Source: Lumbricus rubellus
Taxonomy: Eukaryota > Annelida > Clitellata > Crassiclitellata > Lumbricidae
DNA: 64,000 bases
Assembly (NCBI GenBank): GCA_945859605.1
Contig: OX243821.1
Span: 16,349,899-16,413,898, forward strand
Reading direction: 5' to 3'
The position numbers were made by a program, and so were the translations under genes. Positions 33,840 to 44,219 of the stretch are shown here, piece by piece; the first letter of the stretch is position 1; every line of letters starts with the position of its first letter. The notes below the pieces were generated by a model, which made no database searches, was not told the DNA's origin, and saw only the letters and a list, made by a program, of their open reading frames with translations.

Positions 33840-34342
33840 TACGTGTGCATGTGTGCGCACGTGCATATATGTTTGGTGTGGATCTGCGTGTATTCACGTG
33901 TGTTTGTAAATAATAGCCATAGGCCTAACCATCAATTTTATTGCACCAAAAATAACAATAACATTTTTTGCGAAGTACATAATATAATTATACAAAACAG
34001 TAGGTTACAAACGGAAACCCAGAAGGGATTAGAAGTCCCACTGGTAGCCAGTGGTAGGGCTACCTTTGCACTCTTTCAGATGCAAGATGGCAGATAGGCA
34101 CAGTGGCGGATCCAGAACTGTTTCAAGGGGAGGGGGGCAAAATCTTAGATCGTGGGCGGGGAAAAGGAAATTTTTTTGAAAGTTAAAAAAAAGTGATCGG
34201 TCGTTGAGGAAAAAAGTACTTTTCATCCGCCAAAAAAGTTGATGACCTTTTTTTTCTTTCTTAGTCATCAGCCAAATTTTTCGGGAAAGTCATACAATTT
34301 CATCCGCCAAAAAAGTTGCATATATTTATTTATTTATTTATT

Positions 34343-34376
<34 letters not shown>

Positions 34377-35084
34377 GCACGCACGCACACACACAAGTCA
34401 GGTAGTACAGACGTAACTCAATAAACATAGTGGAATAGGAAGCAGGAAAAGCTAACCGCTTATACAACCCTGACCCTCACTCCATGACTATTTTCAGTGC
34501 AAGTAAATTAGAAAATAACTCAAAGAAATAGATAAACACACAAAGCAATAGTAATAATAATAAGAATAGTTATATATTTAAATAATAATAATTTTAAAAA
34601 TATTGCGGCGGTAAATCATCACGAACTAAAAAAGATTAGAGGCTTTAAATTCATGCAGCAAGAGGCAAAGTAGCATATAACTAAATGCTAAGTTTACTAC
34701 AAAATAGGTAAAATAAAAATCATCAGATTTTGTGCATGTGTGGGATGTGTGTGTGTGTGTGTGTGTACGTGACGCTGTGGGTGTATACGAGTATGTGCAT
34801 ACGTGTGCATGTGTGCGCACGTGCATATAGCCTATGCGTATATGTTTTGTGTGCATCTGCGTGTATTCACGTGTGTGTGAACGTACGTGTGTGTGTGCGT
34901 GTGTGTGCGATAATAATCCGTTCTTTTTTAAAACTCCACTCTCTTAAGAATAAACGTAAATCGAGTAAATGATCACCTCAACTCAAGGACCCTATATATA
35001 CACACCGAGAAACCGTTTCGGCAGTCTTCTTTTAGAAACGTTATTACATATGATCAATAAAGTTTGCATCTTAACAAAACGTTA
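33840..35084. other. Flank of zinc-finger cassette 1
   Basis: Contains a GT-rich stretch, a 5' piece of the CAGTGGCGGATCCAG MITE family (34102-34315, right end missing), a (CA)n/(GCAC)n tract at 34343-34395 and the flank repeated before each cassette ('gtcaggtagtacagacgtaactcaataaacatag' onward). It also has the GT-rich 'cgtgacgctgtgggtgtatac' block at 34735-34910. The zinc-finger 3' UTR is probably 34990-35084. Confidence 0.6.
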
Positions 35085-36664
35085 TTATACTACGTTCACT
35101 GAAATCTTTGCGCATTTTGCCTTATGAGTCACCATGTTACTGTAGAGAGCAAATCGCTTGTCGCATCCGACACAAGCAAAGGGTTTCTCACCCGTGTGAC
35201 TTCTCATATGTCCCTCGAGGTTTGGTTTCTTCGGAAACCTCTTTTTACAGATACTACATTCAAATGGCTTCACACCAGCGTGCATGTTCATGTGGTCATG
35301 CATACGATTGGCCCAGAGGGTTTTACCACAAATGGAGCACGGCTCTTTCGCAAGTCTCTTCTTTCCACTATGCGAGTCCATGTGACTCCGCAAAGAAGTT
35401 TTCAAGCTAAATTGTTTATCACATAACGTACATTTGAACGGCTTCTCTCCAGTATGGGTCACCATGTGCTTCTTCAAAACAGAGGGCGATATAAACCTTT
35501 TTTTGCACACGTCACAGATGATGCCCTTCATTTGCTGCTGTACCTTGTGAGATCGTATGTGCTGTGATAAACTCCTCTTGGTCTTGCACGACTTATCGCA
35601 CTGATTGCACGGGAAAAGTTTCTCTTTTGAATGTGTAGCCGTATGATCGCGAAGATAGGAGCTGCGTCGGAACTGCTTGCCGCACTGATCGCAGGTGAAT
35701 GGCTTTTCCTGCATGTGCATGCGAACGTGATCTGCCAAACGTGAAGGTTCCGAATAACATTTACCACAAGACGCACAAGAGTAGCGTTTCTCATCATGCA
35801 TATAACTGATATGATTATATACAGCATCCCTCGTTCTACATGACTTACCACAATACACACAGGCAAAAGGTTTTTCGCTGCCTTTCATGAAATATACACC
35901 TCTCTTGGTAAGTCGCGTAGCACCAGGCGGCAATTTTGCACGTGTCGCTGCGTCTATGTATCGACGAAATGCAGACGATGCATCACAAACTACTGAATGA
36001 GAATATGACGGTGGAACCGCTTTTACCGCCTCTGAATGACCAGCGCTCGTGAATAAGCCGGTGCCCCGCGCTTGGCTTTCTAGAGGCGCTTTAGAAATCC
36101 GGAGTTTACGATTACGCTTACGATCTGATGAAGGCAGCGTTTGTGTAACGGATAGGTCTAGTGATCGCTCAGGAGATGAAATTTCGTCCTCGTACACAAT
36201 GCCAGAACTTCGAAGTGAAACTTTTCGCTTTCCAATCAACGTTTTTGACGAATTATTATCCTCAGCACGACTTTGTGCGAATTTCGCTCTGGGGATAGTA
36301 TTTTGGATCCGTGAATCACCAATGAACATCGCCACTTCACGCTCTGATACATCATTATCTGCATTGCGCAAGTTATCTGACCTACTACTGATCAATCCGT
36401 TGTTTAATTGTCCGCCGTCATTGGCAGGAATCAGATGATTCAGCAACCCTGTCTTCTGCTCAATCTGTTCCTCAGGTGATGAGGTTTCGAACGGTGTTTC
36501 CTCCTCAGCCCTTGAAGCGACAAAGTTAGCGACACCGCTTTCAATAACTGCTGCATCAGTTCCTTCTTCCTCCATCTCAATAGCTTGACAACAATCAGCA
36601 TCTTCATAACTTTCAGTATTTGACAAGGAGGCAATGGACCTGCATTCATCATCCGAAGCTGCCA
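35085..36664 (-). CDS. C2H2 zinc-finger terminal exon, cassette 1
   Basis: Likely DNA-binding regulator acting in the nucleus. The exon begins after a 'gcctgtttcag' acceptor at 36664 in phase 1 (G|TG GCA GCT gives VAASDDECRS). It carries an acidic and Ser-rich half with SNTESYEDAD and a basic stretch, then nine fingers in 35088-35867. Fingers 1-8 are C2H2 and the last is C2HC, with TGEKPF linkers only before fingers 6 and 9. The exon stops five residues after the last finger region. An ATG 13 bp upstream of the acceptor would give a 530-residue product, but phase and position argue for splicing from 45835-45993. Residues encoded by 36040-36123 are SINE-like. Near-copies follow at 37450 and 40402. 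Confidence 0.88.
36040..36123 (-). repeat. In-frame 84-bp SINE-like insert in cassette 1
   Basis: Encodes 28 residues containing SQARGTGLFTSAG. The DNA matches the SINE 3' ends at 27515 and 56588 ('cagcgctcgtgaataag..ggtgcc'). Cassette 2 has the same insert at 38399-38482; cassette 3 lacks it exactly, joining SSD directly to HSEAVKA. Confidence 0.8.
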
Positions 36665-36699
36665 CTGAAACAGGCATCAGGCATAAAGAAATGATTAGA

Positions 36700-36722
36700 A
36701 TATATTTATTTATTTATTTATT

Positions 36723-36760
<38 letters not shown>

Positions 36761-37449
36761 GTCAGGTAGTACAGACGTAACTCAATAAACATAGTGGAAT
36801 ACGAATCAGGAAAAGCTAACAGCTTATACAACCCTGACCCTCACTCCATGACTATTTTCAGTGCAAGTAAATTAGAAAATAACTCAAAGATATAGGATAA
36901 ACACACAAAGCAATAGTAATAATAATAAGAATAGCTATATATTTAAATAATAATTTTAAAAATATTGCAGCGGTAAATCATCACAAACTAAAAAAGATTA
37001 GAGGCTTTAAATTCATGCAGCAAGAGGCAAAGTAGCATATAACTAAATGCTAAGTTTACTGTTTACTACAAAACAGATAAAATAAAAATCATCAGATTTT
37101 GTGCATGTGTGTATGTGTGGGATGTGTGTGTGTACGTGACGCTGTGGGTGTATACGTGTATATGCAAGTGTGCATGTGTGCGCACGTGCATATATGCGTA
37201 TATGTTTTGTGTGCATCTGCGTGTATTCACGTGTGTGTGTACGTACGTGTGTGTGTGTGTGTGTGTGTGTGTGCGATAATAATCCGTTCCTTTTAAAACT
37301 CCGATCTCTTAAGAATAAACGTAAATCGAGTAAATGATCACCTCAACTCATGGACCCTATACATACACCGAGAAACCGTTTCGGCAGTCTTCTTTTAGAA
37401 ACGTTATTGCATGTCCATTAATAAAGTTTGCATCTTAATTAACAAAACG
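36700..37449. repeat. Cassette flank (unit 2)
   Basis: Direct copy of about 34320-35084: TATTTATT start, (CA)n at 36723-36758, 'gtcaggtagtacagacgtaactcaataaac', AT-rich middle, GT-rich block 37095-37275 and the 'gagaaaccgtttcggcagtcttc' 3' part. No exon fits here, so cassette 1 has no private 5' exon. The spacing of cassettes 1 and 2 gives a repeat unit near 2.35 kb. Confidence 0.8.
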
Positions 37450-38996
37450 TTATACTATGTTCTGTGAAAGCTGTGAGCATTTTGCCTTATGAGTCACCAT
37501 GTTACTGTAGAGAGCAAATCGCTTGTCGCATCCGACACAAGCAAAGGGTTTCTCACCCGTGTGACTTCTCATGTGTCCCTCGAGATTTGGCTTCTTCGGA
37601 AACCTCTTTTTACAGATACTACATTCGAACGGCTTCACACCAGCGTGCATGTTCATGTGGTCATGCATACGACTGGCCCAGAGGGTTTTACCACAAATGG
37701 AGCACGGCTCTTTCGCAAGTCTCTTCTTTCCACTATGCGAGTCCATGTGAACCCGCAAAGTAGTTTTCAAGCTAAATTGTTTATCACATAACGTACATTC
37801 GAACGGCTTCTCTCCAGTATGGGTCACCATGTGATTCTTCAAAGCAGAGGGCGCTGCAAATCTTTTTTTGCACACGTCGCAGCAGACGCCCTTCATTTGC
37901 TGCTGTACTTTGTGAAATCGTATGTGCATTATTAAACTCCTGTTGGTCTTGTACGACTTATCGCACTGATTGCATGGGAAAGGTTTCTCTTCTGAATGTG
38001 TAGCTGTATGATAGCGCAGAGCGGAGCTGCTTCGAAACTGCTGGCCACACTGATCACAGGTGAATGGCTTTTCCTGCATATGTATGCGAGCGTGCTCTGC
38101 CAAATGTGAACGTTCCGAATAACATTTACCACAAGACGTACAAGAGTAGCGTTTCTCATCATGCATATATCTGATATGTTTTTGTACAGCATTTCGCGTT
38201 CTACATGACTTACCGCAATACGCACAGGCAAAAGGTTTTTCGCTGCCTTTCATGAGATATACACCTCTCTCGGTAAGTTGCGTAGCACCAGGCGGCAATT
38301 TTGCACGTGTCGCTGCGTCTATGTATCGACGAAATGTAGCACGAACAGCTACTGAATGAGAATATGATGGTGGAACCGCTTTTACCGCCTCTGAATGACC
38401 AGCGCTCGTGAATAGGCCGGTGCCCCGCGCTTGGCTTTCTAGAGGTGCTTTAGAAATCCGGAGTTTACGTTTACGATTACGATCCGATGAAGGCAGCGTT
38501 TGTGTAATGGATAGCGATCGCTGAGGAGATGAAATTTCGTCCTCGTACACAATGCCAGAACTTCGAAGTGAAACTCGCTTTCCAAGCAAAGTTTTCGACG
38601 AATTATTATCCTCAGCACGACTTTGTGCGAATTTTGCTCTGGGGATAGTATTTTGGATCCGTGATTTACCAATGATCATCGCCACTTCACGCTCTGATAC
38701 ATCATTATCTGCATTGCAGAAACTATCTGACCTACTATTGATTCCGTTGTTTAAGTTTCCGTCATCATTGGCAGAAATAAGATGATTCTGTTGAATCTGT
38801 TCCTCAGGTGATGAGGTTTCGAACGGTGTTTCCTCCTCAGCCCTTGAAGCGGCAAAGTTAGCGACACCGCTTTCAATAACTGCTGCATCAGTTCCTTCTT
38901 CTTCCATCTCAATAGCTTGACAACAATCAGCATCTTCATAACTTTCAGTATTTGACAAGGAGGCTATGGACCTGCATTCATCATCAGAAGCTGCCA
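37450..38996 (-). CDS. C2H2 zinc-finger terminal exon, cassette 2
   Basis: Paralogue of cassette 1 with the same acceptor ('gcatgtttcag', exon start 38996, phase 1), an acidic N-half and nine fingers in 37453-38232. It keeps the 28-residue SINE-like insert (38399-38482) but lacks a few residues elsewhere in the acidic half (QIQQNHLI against QIEQKTGLLNHLI). Helix residues of fingers 1-6 differ from the other cassettes, for example FRSSSALRYH in finger 3 and CKKRFAAPSALKNH in finger 5. Fingers 7-9 are the same apart from single changes. The frame can be extended upstream into the intron (MNKYMLIISLCLMH), which is judged non-coding because that stretch contains the conserved polypyrimidine tract. 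Confidence 0.87.
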
Positions 38997-39534
38997 CTGA
39001 AACATGCATCAGGCATAAAGAAATGATTAGCATATATTTATTCATTTATTTATTGCACACACACACACACACACAAGTCAAGTAGTACACATGTAACTCA
39101 ATAAACATAGTGCAATATAGGAATCAGGAAAAGCTAACAGCTTATAATTTATAACCCTGACCCCTCGCTCCATGACTATTTTTCAGTGCAAGTAAATATT
39201 AATGCTATTAATTAGAACATAACTGAAAGAAATAGGATAAACATACAAAGCAATAGTAATAATAATAATGAGAATAGTTAAATATTTAAATGATAATTTT
39301 AAAAATAAGTAAGTAATAATACTAAGAAAATAATAATTATTTACAGTAATAATCATAGTAATAATAATAATAACAGCATATCATTGCAGCAGTAAGTCAT
39401 CACGAACTAAAAAGAATTAGAGACATCAGGTCAAGTCTTCCCAAAATTAATGATGCTCTTCAAAGCTGCATATGTATACGAAAGAGGCTTAAAAGTACTT
39501 TAAGCCACAAGGCTAAGTGTTTGTTTGTTTGCAT

Positions 39535-39920
39535 GTACACTTGTTATAGCGTCCCTTCAAGCTCTCTACTCAGAGGCGCTCCCGACTACAGAGCGGACAC
39601 TGCATCGGAGTTTCATGCCAAAGTGCTGAGCAATGGCGAGTGAAGGACTTGCCCATTGCCCAAGGTCCCTTCGCGGTGACTTCAGGTGGATTAGAACCTC
39701 GAACCTTCCAGCTTCAAGGTAACGACGCCCAGTGTAAGAATTGTGGAAACATAACTGGGGGGTTGGACCATTATCTACTTGGAATCGGGGTGTGAAAAAC
39801 CGACTTTAACATGAGGCTCTAAGAAAGACTGGGGGAGGTTGAAACCCCACATCCCCCGGCAATTCTCATCTTGACGACGCCACACCTAGACCACCGCAGC
39901 CCCGTGTATGTAACGAGGCC
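39535..39920 (-). repeat. tRNA-derived SINE interrupted by a MITE
   Basis: Minus-strand SINE with 'gttatagcgtcccttcaag', 'cactacagagcggacactgcatcgg' and 'ggattagaacctcgaacc' (B box reversed). The head 'cacctagaccaccgcagccccgtg' lies beyond the inserted MITE. The uninterrupted counterpart is at 44885-45115. Confidence 0.85.
39730..39873. mobile_element. hAT-type MITE inside a SINE
   Basis: Ends CAGTGTAAGAATTG and CAATTCTCATCTTG; 8-bp duplication acgacgcc (39722-39729, 39874-39881). The empty site is visible in the sister SINE near 45065 ('aacaatgccacacctag'). Core shared with 15980-16125. Confidence 0.88.
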
Positions 39921-40401
39921 GAGGCACCCTCATTTCGTGCTGAGAAAAAAAATGGCACTAAAAGCCAAATGTAACATAGGGGCGGGTCCAGGGGACCAGT
40001 TCACACATCTTGAAATTTACACAACACGTCATCAGATTTTGTGCATGTGTGTATATGTGGAATGTGGGTGTGTGTACGTGACGTTGTGGGTGTAAACTTG
40101 TATGTGCATACGTGTGCATGTGTGCGCACGTGCATATATGCGTATATGTTTTATGTGCATCTGCGTGTATTCACGTGTGTGTGTGTGTGTACGTACGTGT
40201 GTGTGTGTGTGTGTGGGCGATAATAATCCGTTCTTTTTTAAAACTCCGCTCTCTTAAGAATAAACGTAAAGCGAGTAAATGATCACCTCAACTCAAGGAC
40301 CCTATATAGGCTATATACACCGAGAAACCGTTTCGGCAGTCTTCTTTTAGAAACGTTATTGCATGTCCATTAATAAAGTTTGCATCTTAATTAACAAAAC
40401 G

Positions 40402-41882
40402 TTATAGTACGTTCCATGAAATCTTTGCGCATTTTGCCTTATGAGTCACCATGTTACTGTAGAGAGCAAATCGCTTGTCGCATCCGGCACAAGCGAATGG
40501 TTTCTCACCCGTGTGACTTCTCATGTGTCCCTCGAGATTTGGCTTCTTCGGAAACCTCTTTTTACAGATACTACATTCAAATGGCTTTACACCAGCGTGC
40601 ATATTCATGTGGTCGTGCATGCGACTGGCCCAGAGGGTTTTACCACAAATGGAGCACGGCTCTTTCGCAAGTCTCTTCTTTCCACTATGCGAGTCCATGT
40701 GAACCCGCAAAGTAGTTTTCATGCGAAATTGTTTATCGCATAACGTACATTTGAACGGCTTCTCTCCAGTATGGATCAACATGTGATGCTTCAAAGTAGA
40801 GGGCGCCATAAAGCTTTTTTTGCACACGTCGCAGATGACACCCTTCATTTGCTGCTGTACTTTGTGATATCGTATGTGCAGTGATAAACTCGCCTTGGTC
40901 TTGCACGACTTATCGCACTGATTGCACGGGAAAGGTTTCTCTTTTGAATGTGTAGCTGTATGATCGCGAAGACAGGCGCTGGTTCGAAACTGCTTGCCAC
41001 ACTGATCGCAGGTGAACGGCTTTTCCTGCACATGTATGCGAGCGTGCTTTGACAAATGTGAAGGCTCTGCAAACCGCTTACCACAAAACTCACAGGAGAA
41101 GCGTTTCTCGTCATGCATATATCTGATATGACTATATACAGCATCCCTCTGTCTACATGACTTACCGCAATACGCACAGGCAAAAGGTTTTTCGCTGCCT
41201 TTCATGAAATATACACCTCTCTTGCTAGGTAGCGTAGAACCAAGCGGCAAATTTGCACGTGACGCTGCGTCTACGCATTGACGAAAAACAGACGATGCAC
41301 GAAGGTCACGAACTACTGAATGAGAATATGACGCTTTTACCGCCTCTGAATGATCAGATGAAGGCAGCGTTTGTGTAACGGTACTAACGGATAACGATCG
41401 CTCAGGAGATGCAATTTTGTCCTCGTACACAATGCCAGAACTTCGAACCGAAACTCGCTTTCCAAGCAAAGTTTTCGACGAATTATTATCCTCAGCATGA
41501 CTTCGTGCGATTTTTGCTCTGGGAATAGTATTTTTGATGCGTGATTCACCAATGATCGCCATCACTTCACGCTCTGATACATCATTATCTGCATTGCAGA
41601 AATTATCTGACCTACTATTGATTTCGTTGTATAAGTGTCCGCCGTCATTGGCAGGAATCAGATGGTTCAGCAACTTTGTCTTCTTCTGCCGAATCTGTTC
41701 CTCAGGTGATGAGGTTTCTAACGGTGTTTCCTCAGTCGAAGCGGCAAAGTTAGCGACACCGCTTTCAATAACTGCTTCATCAGCTTCTTCTTCCATCTCA
41801 ATAGCTTGACAATCAGCATCTTCATAACTTTCAGTATTTGACAAGGAGGCAATGGACCTGCATTCATCATCAGAAGCTGCCA
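40402..41882 (-). CDS. C2H2 zinc-finger terminal exon, cassette 3
   Basis: Third paralogue, with acceptor 'gcctgtttcag', exon start 41882 and phase 1. The acidic N-half begins VAASDDECRSIASLSNTESY, and nine fingers lie in 40405-41184. It has no SINE-like insert. Finger helices 1-6 differ again: RQRDAVYSH in finger 1, FRTSACLRDH in finger 3, FMAPSTLKHH in finger 5. Fingers 8 and 9 match cassettes 1 and 2 exactly in the helix. It is the cassette nearest the proposed shared upstream exons. No 5' exon of its own is needed, since exon 45835-45993 ends in the matching phase. A 53-bp stretch of this exon (41677-41729) is repeated exactly at 42563-42615. Confidence 0.87.
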
Positions 41883-42104
41883 CTGAAACAGGCATAAAGA
41901 AATGATTAGCATATATTTATTTATTTATTTATTGCACGCGCACACACACACACACACAAGTCAAGTAGTACAAACGTAAGGGGCCGTCCATAAAGTATGT
42001 CACGCAATTTTTTTGACCATTTTAACCCCCCTCCCCCTGTCACAAACTGATATCTCATAAAATAGCTAAAAACATTGGAAACTTTTTATTAAGAGAGTTT
42101 CTTA

Positions 42105-43463
42105 CCTTCTTTCACTAATACTCTATTGACATTATACTACTCCATGGTTCAGCCGTATTTGAGTTACTGTAATATGATCTGGGCATCCAATTACGGTACA
42201 TCTCTAGACTTCAAATGTTAATATTACTCCAGAAAAAAATTGTTCGTATCATAACTGGCTCTCCTTATACTGCCCATACTAACCAGCTTTTTATTGATTT
42301 AGAAATTCTCAAACTTAAACAGATTACTGATTACCAATTATGCGAATTTATGTACAAATCGCTGCACAATATCCTGCCAAATGAATACACTAACCTGTTT
42401 AAGTCAAGCTTTGACTTTCTTGACTTACTTGACTTACTTGACTTATGGCTTTGACGATGCTTTCGCACGTGACAGCCGCCCAGCTATGGAAAATCTCCAC
42501 ATCTTTCTTTCTTGAGCTTTGTGTGTAGCCTCTTGTATGGACCAACCCATCTCCCTACACCCTGTCTTCTTCTGCCGAATCTGTTCCTCAGGTGATGAGG
42601 TTTCTAACGGTGTTTAACCCTCAAAGTCTCCTTTGACTTTCATTCACATGAAACAAGAAGTTCTTTTTCTTTTAGAACGGAATTTGCAAGAACAAACTCC
42701 CGTAAATTCTCCATAAAATGTAGGGGTCCACTCTTATGGAATAGTCTGCCACAAAACCTAAAGGCCTCTCCTAACATTAATTTATTTAAAATAAACCTAC
42801 GAAAATGGCTAATAGTTAGTTAACCATAACTGATATTAAATTTAGTTATCAAATTATTACAAATGTTCTCCTTCTTCAAGGCTCCAGCATAGTGTGTTAG
42901 TTTGTTTAGTGCGTCTTAATTGTTTTATCTGCTGTTACTTTGGTTCATTTTTTTCACCTTCTGCATTGTGTATTGATTTCCTGTGCCTGCACATTACTTT
43001 GATGTCATAGTTGTGTCCTGGTGAACAATCTTCAGGTTTCCTGCATTGTGTGTTGGTTTGTTTAGTGTGTCTTAATTGTTTCATCTGCTGTTGCTTTTGG
43101 TTCATTTTTTCATCAATTTGTGGTGTGTATTAATTAATAGTCTTCATAGCTACTTGAGGGCCCTACTTAGCGGGATTCTCTCCCTTCTGGGTCTCCATTT
43201 GTGTCCTAATTCTGTACTTTAGAGCTCTCTTTACACACTGGTATAACTCAATCCTATACTCAAAGGGTTTAAACAAACTCTTTTTATATAATTATTCCTG
43301 GGGGTTTCCCAATCTAGGCCCAAGGTTTATATAGCTTGTGTTAACTAATTAGTTCTCACTTTGATTATTGCCTGTTTAATTTGTGCTATTTGCAATGCTT
43401 TTTGTAACTTTTTGTGTGCTTGATACTTACGGACCAATAAAAAATTGATTGATTGATTGATTG
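42105..43463 (+). pseudogene. CR1/L2-like LINE 3' fragment
   Basis: Pieces of the reverse transcriptase tail: LYYSMVQPYLSYCNMIWASN, then after a frameshift LQKKIVRIITGSPYTAHTNQ. After an insertion, FSFRTEFARTNSRKFSIKCR and GPLLWNSLPQNLK follow. The 3' UTR carries a 'gggccctacttagcgggattctctcccttctggg' type block and ends in (ATTG)n. Truncated at the 5' side and inactive. Confidence 0.85.
42420..42630 (+). repeat. 211-bp insertion carrying a zinc-finger exon scrap
   Basis: Breaks the LINE coding frame and is flanked by an 11-bp duplication ctttgactttc (42409-42419, 42631-42641). Positions 42563-42615 are identical to 41677-41729 of cassette 3. The origin of the remainder is unknown; it starts with (CTTGACTTA)n. 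Confidence 0.85.
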
Positions 43464-44219
43464 TCACAAATCTCGGACCCCCCCCCCCCTAAAGTACGTC
43501 ACACTTTCGAACATTTAAAAAAAATTAACACCTCATTAAAATTTAATCTAAAACACACTTCAGAATTAAGCTGCATTAAAATATAAAATTTCCACTTAAA
43601 AGAACTATCACATTCTTAAAATGACTTTAATAGTAGAATAGTTAATTGTCAACAGTTGTCACAGTTATTCATTGAAGCAGTAACTCAATGTAGATTGAAT
43701 TTGAAAACAAAAATTGCAAAAATTAGACTAGACAATTATATAATACACATAATTTATCTGCTGCTTTTTCATTTACAATAGGTGAAGTCAAGTTTTAGAT
43801 AATCTTCCGATTACGCAATCTTTTTACACAGGATAAGAAGTAGATTAGCGAAACTTGACCTCACCCAGTGATTAAATAATAAAAAGGAGACAAAATTTGA
43901 GTAAAAAGAAAGACTAGATTGACAAATTATGTGACAAACTCTTGTGCTAGCGAGTGGAATCGTGAACAACACATTCAGGAGATACGCATTTCATGCTATT
44001 TTGACATAAAACTAATTCAAATGTTTCACAAACATTTTTGCAAATTATTTTTAAAGCTATTAAATTCTACTAAAAAAATAACAAATAAATTAGAAATAAA
44101 ATTTTAAAAAATAAATGTGTAACGTCACGCATGGCCTGAACCCCTCCCCTGTCACAAACTGTCACACTTTCTTACACCCCTCCCCCTGGAGCGTGACGTA
44201 CTTTATGGACGGCCCCTAA

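Larger units (their letters stand above)
39033..40401. repeat. Cassette flank (unit 3) with SINE and MITE
   Basis: Copy of the cassette flank, longer than the others. It contains a (CA)n tract, an added AT-rich part, a minus-strand SINE (about 39535-39920) split by a hAT-type MITE (39730-39873), and a short piece of the CAGGGGCGG MITE family near 39978. The GT-rich block (40040-40220) and the 3' UTR-like part to 40401 follow. Confidence 0.7.
41980..44216. mobile_element. TIR element of PIF/Harbinger type holding a LINE
   Basis: Perfect ends GGGGCCGTCCATAAAGTA and TACTTTATGGACGGCCCC, flanked by TAA (41977-41979 and 44217-44219). The empty site 'acgtaactcaataa' is present in the flanks at 34410 and 36775. 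A TWA duplication suggests PIF/Harbinger, but no transposase was seen. The interior includes 'cccctccccctgtcacaaact' near both ends and a LINE fragment (about 42105-43463). Confidence 0.85.

Noticed and set aside
36049..36438. Plus-strand frames over the zinc-finger exons (also 35108-35426, 37464-37791, 40416-40743)
   Set aside because: Antisense shadows of the finger array. They recur in all three cassettes only because the sense exon is conserved.
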